From Cristatella mucedo (taxonomy: Eukaryota > Bryozoa > Phylactolaemata > Cristatellidae), in the NCBI GenBank assembly GCA_009760855.2, contig WPIO01000016.1, forward strand, positions 4,855,001 through 4,919,000: 64,000 nt of DNA, in the 5' to 3' direction. Below, piece after piece: positions 31,063 to 62,950 of this stretch (positions within the stretch are counted from its first letter, which is position 1; each line of letters opens with the position of its first letter). The position numbers were made by a program, and so were the translations under genes. Under the pieces are notes generated by a model. The model made no database searches. It worked only from the letters and a program-made list of their open reading frames with translations, and was not told where the DNA came from.

Positions 31063-31328
31063 CCCCTCACGGGGTGAGACCGGGTGGGATAGAGCCCTGG
31101 TGGTCTGGAGCCTTGGCCTCGATTCGGGTTTTTGTCTCGCTCCGCATCTGCATCGGCGGCGACTACCAATCGCCTGCCGGGGCGCTTGGCTGGGCTCGCC
31201 CTCGGCCTCGGTGACGGGCGCGCCGTGGGAGCGTGCAGCGCCGCCGCTTCGCAGTGCAGGCTCGCAGCAGCGAGCATTCTTTTCTCTTGCGGACCGTCTT
31301 TGTGCACCGACGTGCGACCGCAGCTCTC

Positions 31329-34130
<2,802 letters not shown>

Positions 34131-34132
34131 GG

Positions 34133-34160
34133 GGATATATATATATATATATATATATAA
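34133..34160. repeat. (TA)n microsatellite
   Basis: About 12 AT repeats. Confidence 0.9.
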
Positions 34161-34359
34161 TACAATATACGATATAGCTGGGCACAGCTTGCCGATAGAA
34201 TGTCTTCAGAACCTCTGAAGAGTAAAAATGAGAACCGTTTACGTAAAAATGAGATTAGCACGGCGACAAAAGCATTAACCCAGATGTCAATGAGCGGTCC
34301 GTGACTTTTAATAGTCTACTTGTCATGCAGATTTATATTTGTAATAATAGTAATAATAA

Positions 34360-34482
34360 TAATATATTTGAATAGAGCCCTCAGAGAACCCAATCTTTTC
34401 CCTTTGCAGCAAATGTAAAGCGCCTAGAAAGAGATTAAGTTCTCTGACGGCGCTTTATCAAGTGCATTATTATTATTATTAT
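34360..34482 (+). mobile_element. LINE-A tails, inverted pair (first reverse, then forward)
   Basis: A short reverse tail piece (GAGCCCTCAGAGAACCCAAT) runs directly into a forward tail (CCCTTTGCAGCAAATGTAAA, GCGCCTAGAAAGAGATTAAG, (ATT)n). Confidence 0.75.
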
Positions 34483-34862
34483 TAATCTCTTTTGAGGCAC
34501 TTTACATTTGCTGCAAAGGAAGCGTGATCGAATGGTTAGTGGTAGCATGCTCAATGGCAACAAGCATAGAGGTGAAAATGCATAAGCACGGAGTCAGAAT
34601 ACAAGTTAGAGATGGCATGCATAGAGTCAGCATGCAAATATGGTTAGTGGCAGCATGCACAATGTTGGCAGCACGCACAGCACCCAAAGGACGAATCGCG
34701 TGAATCCACTTAATGCTGCTATAAATAGATGCGTTTTTGGCTTCTTTTTTTATAAAGTCATCAAGTCAGGGGACTTCGTGACGCCAGTCGTGAGTTTCAG
34801 ACTCCAAGCATACGAACGAACCCTCAGTCTTCAAATAATTATAGAGAGGTTTGTATGAGGTG
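34483..34862 (-). mobile_element. LINE-A copy: C-terminal ORF end and 3' UTR
   Basis: This minus-strand copy shares its (TTA)n end with the preceding forward tail, so the two are tail to tail. It runs through GGCACTTTACATTTGCTGC, TGGTTAGTGGCAGCATGC and GACGAATCGCGTGAATCC and into the degenerate coding end (GTCATCAAGTCAGGGGACTT). 5'-truncated near 34,860. Confidence 0.75.
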
Positions 34863-35950
34863 TAGCTAAACGATTTGATTCGGAAACTCGGTTCGCGTTC
34901 TGTGGACGCACTAACATGCAAAAGTTTCACTTTCTCTAACTCGAAATGCAGCTCATTGTGGTAGCGTGCAGACTTTCACTCGCCTAGACTTACCAGTGCT
35001 CCCACTCTCTCGCCTAGCTCGCTTAGCAATCAGCGGCTCGGTGGCCGATATCGCCTTGAAATTTTCGCCAACCAATTTGCGGACCCGTCTTTAAAAGATG
35101 AGCTTCCTAAATGGCGCTGATGTGGAGCCGTTTTCGCTAAAGTTTTTTTGCAAACATCAATGAAGTTCTGCTTTTCTAAAGCATTCGCATCCCCAGCCAT
35201 GACGCGCGCTTGAGTAACTTGAGTAACAACGATAGAGAGAAACGTAGCCGACCAGATTGAATACAAGACAAATCCACTAGAAGACTAAAAAGCCATCGGT
35301 TCCTTGGTTTGTGATCGGTGGCTTATTCATATACCTGTGCCACCTGCACGCAGCTGATCGCAGACGGTGAAGCGTTCCAGAAGTAGAGGCGGCAGGCTCT
35401 AGCACACCCTCTCACTCGTCGCTATCGCTAGCTTGATTGACACCGTCAAAATGCAGCCGAGTGACGTACAAGCGGCTGTTCTTTACTCTTTACGTTGACT
35501 CGAGGAACGGTCGAAATCGAGGTCAAAGTCGCTTTATCTTGCTCAGTAGATAACCCGAAATGTTCAGAATCTAATGAGTGTGGAACTTTCGCCCACATTT
35601 TGTCACACGCGTCAAAACACATCAACATCGACAACTGATGCCTTCAGTTCAAGGGACTTCCCAAATATGGTAAGATACGGATTGAGGCTGAAATTGTATC
35701 ACCACATATAAGGTGAAAAATTGATAGCCACTTGCTGCACTAGGCATTTATTACGGAAAAAGACAAGTACGTGTAAAGGGAATTATTACGGAAAAATACA
35801 TGTACGTGCAACTTACGTCAACCGAGTCAAGTACGGTATCCAGCCGGCAATAGGCTAATCGACTTATTTCATCTGTATTTGACTCCATATTTATAAATGC
35901 ATAAGCTTCACCTCAGTCTTTTACGTGTGTGTGTCCCTCATCTATCCCTC
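34863..35950. other. Unassigned spacer
   Basis: No gene or known repeat seen. A local duplication of TTACGGAAAAA(G/T)ACA occurs at about 35,751 and 35,787. Confidence 0.4.
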
Positions 35951-35954
35951 TTCT

Positions 35955-36118
35955 GCCGGCTCTCTCTCTCTCTCACTCCTTTCGCCGTTCTTTGTTACTC
36001 ACATCTATCTGTACCTACCTGCCAGTCTCTCTCTCTCTCTCCCTGTCTGTCTGTCTGCATACACCTGCCTGTCTCTCTTTCTCTCTGCTGCATTCACCTG
36101 CCAGTCTCTCTTTCTCCC

Positions 36119-36175
<57 letters not shown>

Positions 36176-36178
36176 GTC
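35955..36178. repeat. (CT)n/(CTGT)n/(CCTG) tract
   Basis: Interrupted CT repeats with CTGTCTGT blocks over about 220 bp. Confidence 0.9.
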
Positions 36179-36299
36179 GCCGATCTCAATCTCTCTCGCT
36201 CTAATCTGCGAGCTTGTCTGTCTATAGCTGTCTGTCAGTCTTTGTCCGTCTATAGGTCTCCATTGCATTCAGTGTGTCCGTAGGTTTTCCTCTCTCCTC

Positions 36300-37045
36300 T
36301 CTTGACCCTCAAATCGTGAAAAGCCGCACGTCAATAATGCCTTTCATGGCCCCGGTAGGACCAGAGTGCATTTGTCAGGCCGCACTATCGGGAGTTGCAC
36401 AACTCACAGCCTCGTGAGCTCGTCCGGCCGCTGCAGCAGCCCATGTCTGATTGGGCAGAGCGACTGCTTTTGACAATGGCACTGACTGCACTGCCATCAA
36501 TTTTTCAAAGGCACCGGGTGGGGTTTTATTTTAAGACAAGCAATTCTCCACCATCCTACTCAGGTCGACCGCCATTAGTTGTCACTATTATGACAGCCAG
36601 ACGTTGATGACGGTGAAGCACAATACATGAGCACATTCCACACTAGCACATCAGAGCACGTCAGCATATTCCGCTGCTGCCACGCACAACCAAGTGTGAA
36701 AATGTCCTTGTCAATGAGTGCAAGGAAGATGCAAGAGAGTGCCTGTAACCACAAGCAAGCAATCGTTTCAACCGACTTCCGTGAAAGCGTCTATGCTGTT
36801 ATTCCATGCATCGTCACCAGCGGTCGGCACTTGTGCGATGGGTGACCTTATCTTGCATGCTCGGTGAGGACGTGAAGAAATCAAAAATGGCTGGTTGTAG
36901 CAGTCGATTGCTTCCACTCGGTAAGTATCTTCTCGGCAGCATCTAGAGTACTGTCTTTCTACGAAAGATCCAGCAGAAGACGAACATGTAAAACAGCCAA
37001 TGATTCCATGAGACTATAGGTGCGGTTTTTAATAAATGGGAAAAG
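36300..37045. other. Unassigned spacer
   Basis: Open frames of 70 to 72 codons without recognised content. A GGTAAGT donor-like word occurs at 36,920 but no exon can be supported. Confidence 0.35.
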
Positions 37046-37047
37046 TC

Positions 37048-38942
37048 ACAGTAATAATAATAATAATAACGTACTTGATAAAGCGCCCTCAGAGAACTTA
37101 ATCTCTTTCTAGGCGCTTTGCAATTGCTGCAAAGGGAAATGCAATTAAATGGCAAGTAAAATCATGCTTGAAAAACAAACAAAATTAATAACATGGTTAG
37201 GGGTGACATGCACACGATCAGCATGCAAATGTGGTTAGTGGCAGCATGCACAGTGTCAGCACGCATAAGCACACCAAGGACGAATCACAGGGACCCAATA
37301 AATGCTGTCCTAAATAGGTATGTTTTTAAGTTCCTTTTAAATGTGGTCAGGTCAGGGGATGTTCTGACGCAGATCGGGAGGGAGTTCCACGCTTTGGGAG
37401 CATACGAACTAAATGCACGGTCTCCAAAGGATTTGAGGCTTGTACGAGGTATTTGTAGACTGCTGGATTCCGAAAAGCGAATGGTACTATGCTTGGCCTG
37501 ATGGGGTAGTATATCTGAGAGATAGGCTGGAGCCATCGAATGAAGGGACCTAAAAGTGAGCGACAAAACCTTGAAGTCAATCCGTTGCTTGACTGGTAGC
37601 CAGTGCAGGTCGGCGAGAAGTGGAGTAATGTGGCAACTGCGACGCTCACGACAGACAAGCCTAGCTGCAGAGTTTTGCACCAGCTGCAATCGCCTGATCG
37701 CACATGCTGGTAGGCCAGTAAGCAGTGAGTTGCAGAAGTCGAGACGAGATGTCACGAATGCATGGACCAACTTAGACGTGGTATCTTTATCTAAACAAGC
37801 CCGAATTTGAGCAATGTTATGAAGCTAAAAATAGGCAGCTTTGACCCTGGAGCTGACATGGTAGTCTAACGAGAGGTCGCTTTGGAATATGACACCTAGA
37901 TTTCGAGCTGATTCGACAGGAGATATGCTGGCAGAGCCAATTTTGAGCGTCAGCCTTTCCAATTTCTGAATCACACTGGGTTTACCCATAAATAGTAAGT
38001 TAGTTTTATCATCGTTGAGTTTAAGAAAACTTGCTGCCATCCATGTGTGGATGTCATCAATACATGCAGCAAGTGAGTTGAGAGAATTGGAGGTGCTCAA
38101 AGGCTGGGAGGGATCAAAGCAAAGGTACAACTGAGTGTCATCCGAATAGAAGTGAAAGCCTAGATTGTGCTTGGCAATCACATCATCAAGAGGGAGAGTA
38201 TAAACCGTGAATAGAACCGGACCTGGCACGGAGCCTGAGGTACCCCATATTTCAGAGGTACCTCGGATGATCTGTGTCCATTCACGTCAATACTCTGGAG
38301 TCTCCCACTGAGATAGGACCTGAACCATTGCAGAGCAGTGCCAGTGATGCCCAGGCGAAATGAGAGGAGCTCTAGAAGAACTTTGTAATCGATAGTATCA
38401 AAAGCTGCCGAAAGATTAAGCAAACCAAGCAGAGACCCTCTACCTATATCTTCATTCCTAAGTAGGTCGTTGTACAACCTAAGCAATGCTGACTCTGAGG
38501 AGTGATTAGCCAGACCGGAACGCACTAGCAAGGTTTGAGATTTCAATATGAGTTCAGCTGGTCCGCCACGACCCGTTCCAGTGTCTTTGATAGAAATGGT
38601 AGAAGGGAGACTGGGCAGTAGTTGCTCAAGTTGTCTTGGTCTAGTGTTGCTTTCTTGAGGAGAGGCCTGACTACAGCTTTTTTGAAAGGTGCTGGGACAT
38701 GACCTGAGGCTAATGACATATTAATGATGTTAGTTATGCATGGCAGCAGCAGATCAATGCAATGTAGGAGCAGGACAGTGGGAATAGGGTCCAGAGGACT
38801 TGTTGTCTTCTTTGATTGAGATACGAACTTTAGGACTAGATCAGTACTGCCGTTAGCATGCATAGCCAACCGAATGAGACGCATCAAAATTTGCCAATGA
38901 CAACAGTATAAATGCAATCGCAACGGAAATTTCATGTCAATG
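37048..38942 (-). mobile_element. LINE-A copy, longest in the window: RT domain to 3' end
   Basis: Read on the minus strand from 38,935, the copy shows the RT amino part (SPLDPIPTVLLLHCIDLLLP, RPLLKKATLDQDNLSNY), LNLSAAFDTIDYKVLLELLS, the catalytic box HFYSDDTQLYLCF near 38,150, LKLNDDKTNLLFMGKPSVIQ, SRLDFCNSLLTGLPA, LVQNSAARLVC and KAWNSLPICVRT to the frame end at 37,285. The 3' UTR and the stem tail with (TAA)n end it at about 37,048. It is inactive: a frame change near 38,543, another near 38,238 (next to the GVPQ motif) and a stop near 37,825 break the frame. The endonuclease half is missing through 5' truncation. The CR1/L2 assignment rests on the RT and C-terminal motifs. Confidence 0.88.
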
Positions 38943-39074
38943 CAAGAGAAGCAGCTAGCAATGGTGGTATCTAAAAATTAAACATGATGACACAATTGTT
39001 AATGTGCTATACCTCAGCGCGTTAATAGGATCAGTTACACATATCCATAAATATGATCGGCTACCGCATTCCTG

Positions 39075-39410
39075 TAACTAATGAAGTACAGACAAGCTTT
39101 GTCTAGGCATGACACACTAATACGAACTTTGTTTAGATCCCTTCACTCTCTTGCTCCAACATATATATCTGAAATGCATACTCTTCAGGCTTCCCGTCGT
39201 ACAAACGATTCCTGCGACTCTGGCCGTTTAACTGTGCCTCAAACCAACCTCCGATCCCTAGGAAACGGTTCTTCCAGTTCCTAAGCACCGGAAGCCTAGA
39301 ACTCTACCAACACTGACACATCCCTGCCTTAAAGACATTAAAAAAAAAGCTAAAACTCCACCAGTTCCTTGCAACATTTACTTTAGCCGTATGAGTCGTT
39401 CCTAGTCAGT
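39075..39410 (+). mobile_element. LINE-A-related C-terminal fragment (old)
   Basis: The open frame contains FRSLHSLAPTYISEMHTLQA and LTVPQTNLRSLGNG, which align with the FRSLHSMAPAYLSD and NLKSFGD region of LINE-A, followed by KAW-type remnants in a shifted frame. More diverged than the other copies. Confidence 0.65.
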
Positions 39411-39559
39411 TTATGCGACCTCAAGTTAAGCACGATGGTGTTTCTTATTTAGTTTATATACCTCCATGTAAGCCTTAACAATCCACGACAACTGCTCTGC
39501 TTTGGCTTGAATTCGTTTCCCAAAATAAGCCGACTCTTTGACAGATGACAATTCTAAAC

Positions 39560-40562
39560 ACAATCGTGGCTTACATTTCCATACCGACGACACTCACATC
39601 TACATATCCTTCAACCCTTCTAAGCCTTGCTCAAAATCTTACTCTTGCTGCATGCATCAACTACATTCACCCTAGTATGGCATTAACTTAGTGAAACTTT
39701 ACGTTGACAAGACCAACCTAATAGTTGTGTGCAAGCCTGGTGTCAACCAAAAGTTGGAAGACCCCACTTTCAAAATTGGTTCATCTAGCATCACTCAGGT
39801 GACGACTGCCCGTAGTTTGGCATGCATTTCAATAACATCTTGCGATTGTGAAGAACACAGCCCAAATCGGGGCCTGCTCAGACGAGAGAACAACAGCCAT
39901 ACCGGCTCACGCGTTGGTGACCTTGCATCTAGATTACTGTGAATTATTTTGCTCAAGACTCCCAGCATTTGCCCTCATTCGTCTGTGACTGGTGCACAAC
40001 TCAGCAGCTCGTTTGGCCTGCCGTCGATCTCCTTGCTTCTCCAGTGTGCTCTCACACCATCGGTAACAGGGCTTCCAATCGTCTCGCCGATCATCGCAAT
40101 ATTTTGGTGACTGGCTCTTCAGTTGATATGTCGAGGATCAGTTGGCGAGTCAAAGTCCGGGACTCCCATTCGGCATCCTGTCTAAACCTGCACTGACTTT
40201 GCACCATCTGATCAGGTCTCAGATAAAGAGAGACCCTTCTACTCAGCTTTCCCTTCGTGTCAACGAGTCTTTTCGGTCGTGCGAATGCGCTTACCTATGC
40301 ATAACTTGGTGCATTCAACAACGAGGAGCCTTCCTAACTTGCGGAAATAAGCATCTGGCTGTTTGCTTTTGCATGCTGGCCTGAGCACGATACTTGTGAG
40401 CTTATGCATGATGTTTCAATCACGTCACAGTGCATGCCCTTAACCTTTTGCTATTGATTCCCTTGGACCGAGTTGCAAGCACCTGGATAGAGATTTAGTT
40501 CTCCTAAAGCGCTATCTAAACGACTTGGAATAATTTTAATACAACTAATAACAATACATTTG
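39560..40562 (+). mobile_element. LINE-A-related RT fragment to 3' end (old)
   Basis: Frames show HFHTDDTHIYISFNPSKP near 39,579 (catalytic box with TDD), KPGVNQKLEDPTFKIGSSSI near 39,731, LVHNSAARLACRRS near 39,990 and a 3' UTR with GTTGCAAGCACCTGGATAGA and GATTTAGTTCTCCTAAAGCG. Many frame changes. It belongs to the same broad family as LINE-A but to an older or separate lineage. Confidence 0.65.
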
Positions 40563-40564
40563 CA

Positions 40565-40737
40565 TAATAAAAATACTAGCTAATTTAACAGCCTTTTTTA
40601 TAGTGACAAAAGAGCCTTAACGGCTATCACCACTGCTTGCATTGGCAATTAAGGATCGCCCACCACAGGATTCGAACTCACGACCTCGGTCGTGAAAAGC
40701 AACCGCCTTATCTAGTGTGCGTGCCATCACGGTTTAC
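40565..40737 (-). mobile_element. SINE1 copy
   Basis: On the minus strand: B-box GAGTTCGAATCCTGTGG, GGCGATCCTTAATTGCCAA, GCAAGCAGTGGTGATAGCCG, GGCTCTTTTGTCAC and GGCTGTTAAATTAGCTAG. Confidence 0.85.
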
Positions 40738-41075
40738 CTGTAAAGTCTCCTCAAAGAAGTTAATCTGTTACCAGGCATTTACACATGCACGATCGTATGG
40801 TTACTGGTAACACACACAGTGTCATGCATAATATGGTTAATGGTAACATGCAATGTGTCAACATGCAAATACGGTTAGTGGCAGTGGGCACAATATCTGA
40901 ACGCATAAGCACACAAAGCAGAAGTTACAAGGTCAGCAAACGCTGTGACAAACAGGCGCGTTTTAGATACTTTTTAAATGTTGTCAAGTCAGGGGATGTC
41001 ATGACGCAATTCGAAAGCAAAGTCCAGACTTGGGGAGCAAACGAACTAATGTGCTGCATCAGTGGTTGAAAAGTA
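40738..41075 (-). mobile_element. LINE-A copy: C-terminal ORF end and 3' UTR (degenerate)
   Basis: Shared reverse-strand words include ATGCAAATACGGTTAGTGGC, TTTTTAAATGTTGTCAAGTC and AGGGGATGTCATGACGCA. It lies right after the SINE1 copy. Confidence 0.7.
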
Positions 41076-41319
41076 TTTTTACAGAAGCTAGACTTGCCCT
41101 TTGCTAGGATGATTGGTACGATCTATACTAGTCCTCGTTTATATCGATGCCACAGCCAGTCCTGATCTTTTCCATGCTTTCACATGCTTTGGCTCAGTAG
41201 ACCTAGCTAGTTTAATGTCAGCAGTAAACTACGGGCCATCTGGGCCTATGGTTTACCAATGGACCTATACTAAGTAGTGTAATTATTACTGTTAGTATCA
41301 CTATTATTTTTATCACTAT

Positions 41320-41395
41320 TGTTTTTACTAAGTTAAGTGGCTAGAAAGAGATTAAGTTCTCATGGGCACTATACAAATGCATCATTTCATTTATA
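41320..41395 (+). mobile_element. LINE-A/SINE2 tail fragment
   Basis: AGTGGCTAGAAAGAGATTAA, GTTCTCATGGGCACTATACA and an ATTT run correspond to the shared tail only. Confidence 0.55.
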
Positions 41396-41902
41396 TTTTT
41401 ATTACAAGTCCAGAGGACCCTGAGTGCATCGAGATGGCACTAGTGTAGCTATGCCAACTAGTACTCAGGCTTCTATCTCGGGCACTCTGCACGCACGCAC
41501 TCACACACGCACACAACACACAAACACATACACGGATATTTAGAACTCTGTGGGACACCAGGAAAGCCAGCAGCAGATGGATGACACAGCTGACCAGCAC
41601 ATGCAGGCCAAGCAGACTCCTTAGTATGTCAAGACTGTCCAGGCAGCCTCGCCAGGCAGCTTGAGCCGAAGCTTCTATAGCTTCCGATAGCTTCTATACA
41701 CAGAGCACCTCGCCGGAGATTGCATATGCAAAAGCCCGGCTGGCCTTCGTAATGCAAATTCAGAAAAAATCAGCCTTTGGAGGCCCGCGACGATAAGTTT
41801 GCATCAAGTGTGCTTTTCCAACTCGGCACATCGATCGTAGCTGCCTGCATCCTGGCTAAGTAGGCAGGTAGCACAAGTAGGTAAGTAAGTAGGTAGCACA
41901 CG

Positions 41903-41905
<3 letters not shown>
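41396..41905. other. Unassigned spacer
   Basis: A repeated GCTTCTATAGCTTCCGATAG word near 41,672 and GTAGGTAAGTAAGTAGG at 41,877 are local; no gene seen. Confidence 0.35.

Positions 41906-41907
<2 letters not shown>

Positions 41908-41998
<91 letters not shown>
41908..41998. repeat. (CA)n microsatellite
   Basis: About 45 uninterrupted CA units. Cys/Val frames here are artefacts. Confidence 0.97.
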
Positions 41999-41999
<1 letters not shown>

Positions 42000-42000
<1 letters not shown>

Positions 42001-42980
42001 TGTTTCGGTGTGCAATGCCTGAGCTTCTGCCCCTACCACACATGCATTGGCAGTGGTGCTGCGAACAGCGCCGTGGGCATTGTCATGTCGGCATCTAAAG
42101 GAGATGCTCACTCTTGCCGCTGCATGCTTAACGCAAGGCTTAGTATGACCTGCCTGCTACGACCAAACCTGCGCTACTCACTTTTATAAAACAGAAACGA
42201 ATGTAGTTCTCAGCAAGGTGCTGGTGTTCTTTGGAATAGAAAGCTGACACCGGGATTGTGGCCAATTTCTGCAACGACGGCAGGCAGCGGAACGAGCACG
42301 CTCTTCACGGCACGCTACGCCGAGTGGGCAAGAGCGCTCAGGAGCGAGAGCAACGAGAGCAAGCGATCTCTCAAGATCGAGCGAGCAGCAGCCACAGCAG
42401 GACCGGCTCCCCAAGTGGTAGCCACACGGCTCGCACACAGTCTGCGTACGCTCCGCAACGAAAGCGGAAAGCTGCTGCAACGTGCGCACGCATGCGCAGC
42501 TGAGACGAAGCGGCAAAGCCTCGAAGCAGCATCGAGGCAGAGCAGCAAGCAAGCAGCCCCTGCTCCTCCTCCTCCTCGGGGAACCTGTATGCCCCACCCT
42601 CTCGACGCTGACTGCTCGATCGGCCATAGCTACTGATGGCTACGCGAATCGCTTGCACTCGACCCCCGCCCCCCACCCCCGCCCGCCTCTCCGGCCAGCT
42701 CCTGGCCCAAGCTGCCGAGTGCAAGACAGGTAGCTTGAGCCAGGTCTGCCCTCCAACCCGAGCGCAACAAACAAAAAATTATTTTTGAACATCCAACAGC
42801 GGGCAAATGTGCAGAGCAGCACGAAGAGATAGCCAGATGGAGGCTAGATAGAAGTAGCTAGATTCTGCTCTCCCATCGACTCATCTGCTGCTGCTGCTGC
42901 TGCTGCTCAGTCAAAGAGTCAACCAAGTCCCCCCCCCCATTGAGCCAGCCAGACGTAGATGGATATTGCTATCGAGCAAA
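42000..42980. other. GC-rich spacer without supported gene
   Basis: Overlapping frames on both strands with no recognised domain. A (CTG)n run lies at 42,886-42,906. Confidence 0.35.
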
Positions 42981-42982
42981 AG

Positions 42983-43313
<331 letters not shown>

Positions 43314-43859
43314 CGTGTCTATCTGCGCATCCGAACATAGCCCCTGCTAAGAGCATCAGAATTGTGCACCCTCAACATGTCAAATATATACCAAATATTT
43401 GTAGGGCCTATATACACTCTATGTGCATAGATGTATACCTGTACGTGTATGCTACGCAGAGGCACACCAACATAGGTAACTACAGTGTAAGCATCAACAG
43501 CGCTTATCGGCTAACTGAGAGGGGTAGCTTAAACTACAACGAAACACTCAGAACGCCACGTGTGGACGGCCAACATACGTGCCCTTTCCACCCTGCACGA
43601 GAAGCACAGGACCCCCTCCTCCAACCGACTGTACTAGCGCACTCAAGCGCGCATTAGTGCGCAAGAGAGCTCGGCACAAACCGCAGAGGGCGCTCTCTCT
43701 CAGTCGTGCTTCAGTGGCCAGGCGACTGCCTCGAGCAGACAAAGGCATCTGGTAATCTCCGACAAATCGACTTGCAAGCAGAGCAGTGTCACCCACACCG
43801 CCGTGCTCTCGACATTTTCGGGAGCGCTCAGCAGTCCACAGGGCGGGGCGGGGTAGTAC

Positions 43860-60585
<16,726 letters not shown>

Positions 60586-60659
60586 CTGCAACCATCAAAA
60601 TGGTTTGGAAATGGAAAAAAATTGGTTTGCGAGTCACAGCACACACACGTACGCACAAC

Positions 60660-61850
60660 ACACTCCTTGACTAAGGCGAACTATGCATAAACCAAGACCA
60701 GAGAGTGAACTTGTTTACAACACAATATCTATCATTGCTCCCTAGTCAGGAGCTACTGTTTCATACTAGCGCCGAGATCGGTGGTAAATAAAAACCCAAC
60801 GATCCACAGCTTCCGGTGCAACCAGCAGTGCAGTACTATCTTGACTTAACGAGTTCAATTCGTTCTATGACAGAGCTTGTAACTCAAAATACTTCTATGT
60901 CAAATCAATTTTCCCAATAAAAATGAATTAAAATGCCATTAATCCGTTCCGGACCCTCAAAAAACAGCGGATTTATGTGATGCTTTAAAATTACAAAATG
61001 CACTCATAAATAACGAATATTTTTTTACAAATGCAGTACAGCAGAGCATATAGACAACTAACACTTACGACCAAAGGCGTTCCAAGGGAATTGTGCGCAA
61101 GGGGTCTAACTGCTGAAACGCAGTTTACTTACAGGGCCTTTTTGCGGACGCGCCGATTGTCTTTAGTTACGCAACGATCTCTAAGACGACGGTACTGTCT
61201 AAGTAAAGTACTTACTGCAGCGGTTCCTGCATAGTCGGTCTCAACCCCGAAGGCTCACTCGAGTCGGTCGTGGAGGGAACCAACAGGCCCGTGCTTGACG
61301 CCATGTCCTGACAGTCAGAACGTCTTCTGCTGCCCTTCCCTTACGTGCCTTAGTAACTATACACTGTTCCTCTCTCCACTCTCTTACTTGCCTCGCTGGC
61401 ACACCCATTTGCACTTGCTAACAACTCTGGCACAAATCCGTCACGGCTAAGGGCTGCCACAGCTAGCCGTGCGCAACGCAAAGTCGCAGTTGTAAAATCA
61501 TACTGCCAAACGTTAAAAGCAAAATCAAGCACAATAACAGTTAGCTCTCAACTCAAAGCAAAAAGCTGCCGAGAGACGGATCGTGCCTCGAGAACTCATT
61601 AGTTGGGATACTACAAAGTCAAAGTACCTCTTTAGTGAAGGGGAAGAAAACCTCGACAAAACTCAATTAGGCTACAGGTCCATCGATAAATAACTAGGTG
61701 GCCGCTGGGCCGGACTGGAGCCCTAGCTAGGGCCGGATCTGGCCAAAAGGCCGGAGTTTTCAGACCTCTGCATTAGGACATGGGCAGTGGCCAGCTTCAT
61801 TGTAAGTAAAAACCAAAATAGTAAAAAATGTAATTCAGGGAATAAAAAAT
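60660..61850. other. Unassigned; includes a possible interspersed-repeat fragment
   Basis: Around 60,840-60,965 words such as GAGTTCAATTCGTTCTATGA and CATTAATCCGTTCCGGACC resemble a repeat I have seen in other animal genomes, but I cannot name the class. No KYAT exon was found here. Confidence 0.3.
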
Positions 61851-61854
61851 ATAT

Positions 61855-61882
61855 AATTATAATATTATTAATTATATATATA

Positions 61883-61927
<45 letters not shown>

Positions 61928-61985
61928 AATATAAAGTATATATGATAATGTATATAATATTATAATATAATATAATTATTATTGT
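61855..61985. repeat. (TA)n-rich tract
   Basis: TATATATATA at 61,872-61,925 and flanking ATAATATT words. Confidence 0.9.
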
Positions 61986-61989
61986 TATT

Positions 61990-62800
61990 TACCTTTTAAC
62001 CACTATAAAAGTCGCTGCAAAAGACCTCCGGGCACTCAGCGGGAACTCGGAACCAGTGGCGCATCGCATCGGCGACTCCGGGTGAGCCCTGTTGCTCCAA
62101 GTGCGCAGCAGCAGAGAGCTCTCGAAGCTGAGTGCTGGCTATTTGAGCGTCCCATAAGACAACTGCTCGGGGGGGGGGGAGGATCGAACAGGTCGACTCA
62201 TTCGGAAGGCCACCCCCATAGATAGTTGACACAATCGATCACACTTCACAAAAATGGGCTACTGACTGTGAGTGACCAGCTTGAGATCTACTGGCTCCCT
62301 AGGATTCCTTTCCACGCAGGGCTACTGAACCGCAAGTCGTGGCGAAGAGCCAGCAAAAAAAGCGAGTACGCTGCCTCTGCACAGCTGCTACTAGCAGCGA
62401 CCGTTATGTTGGTCTTTACATCCAAAGAATTGGCGGTCGATCGGCATACACAAAGTGCAAATCCTCACTCTGGCCGACAATATCTTTGCCCTGGCTTGTT
62501 CACACTCAGCTATACTGCTGCAACGCTACCCTCACGAGTCTTCTGTGGACACTACATTATGTGACTCTGTCTTGCAGTCACGTGATCACGTGTGGCGCCC
62601 CCATCTTGCAGTCACTCATTGTTGCCTACAGAGGCTGAAGCTCCACGAATCCTTGGCTTTGGAACTTTTTAGTGGTTCTTGTGCAGTGACGATATCTACT
62701 CTCCTGTAGCCAACGATGGCAGCTCGATTAAGGACATCCTCGCTGCTGCTGCTGCTGCTGCTGCTACCACACTGCCTACTCCATCGACTGTGCTCTTGAC
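61990..62800. other. Unassigned spacer
   Basis: A 78-codon minus-strand frame (61,996-62,232) and a plus-strand ATG with a Leu run (62,715, caused by a (GCT)n repeat at 62,742-62,764) are not supported by splice sites or family motifs. Confidence 0.35.
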
Positions 62801-62950
62801 TGAGAACCGATTCTTACCACTACTTGCTGGGTGAGATCAAGTCTGTTGACACCATATTAACACCGACGGCAGCTTAGACTTTGCGCACAAAACAGAAAAA
62901 GCAGCAGCATAACATCTACTTCATCTGTATGGCTTCATAAAGGTTCGGCC
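62801..62950 (+). mobile_element. Possible LINE-B 3' UTR fragment (old)
   Basis: CTGGGTGAGATCAAGTCTGT, TTGCGCACAAAACAG, CATAACATCTACTTCATCTG and ATGGCTTCATAA follow the order of LINE-B end words (GTGAGACGAAGTCTGTTGGC, TACAAAACTC, TAACACCCACATG, ATGACTTTGTGG) with many changes. Confidence 0.35.

Noticed and set aside
41770-42111. Cys/Val repeat frame
   Set aside because: Reading of the (CA)n microsatellite.
61996-62232. 78-codon minus-strand frame upstream of the KYAT-type exons
   Set aside because: Does not match any N-terminal KYAT segment and lacks convincing splice borders.
62715-62800. ATG followed by a Leu-rich stretch resembling a signal peptide
   Set aside because: The Leu run is a (GCT)n repeat and the frame stops after 28 codons without a donor site I could support.
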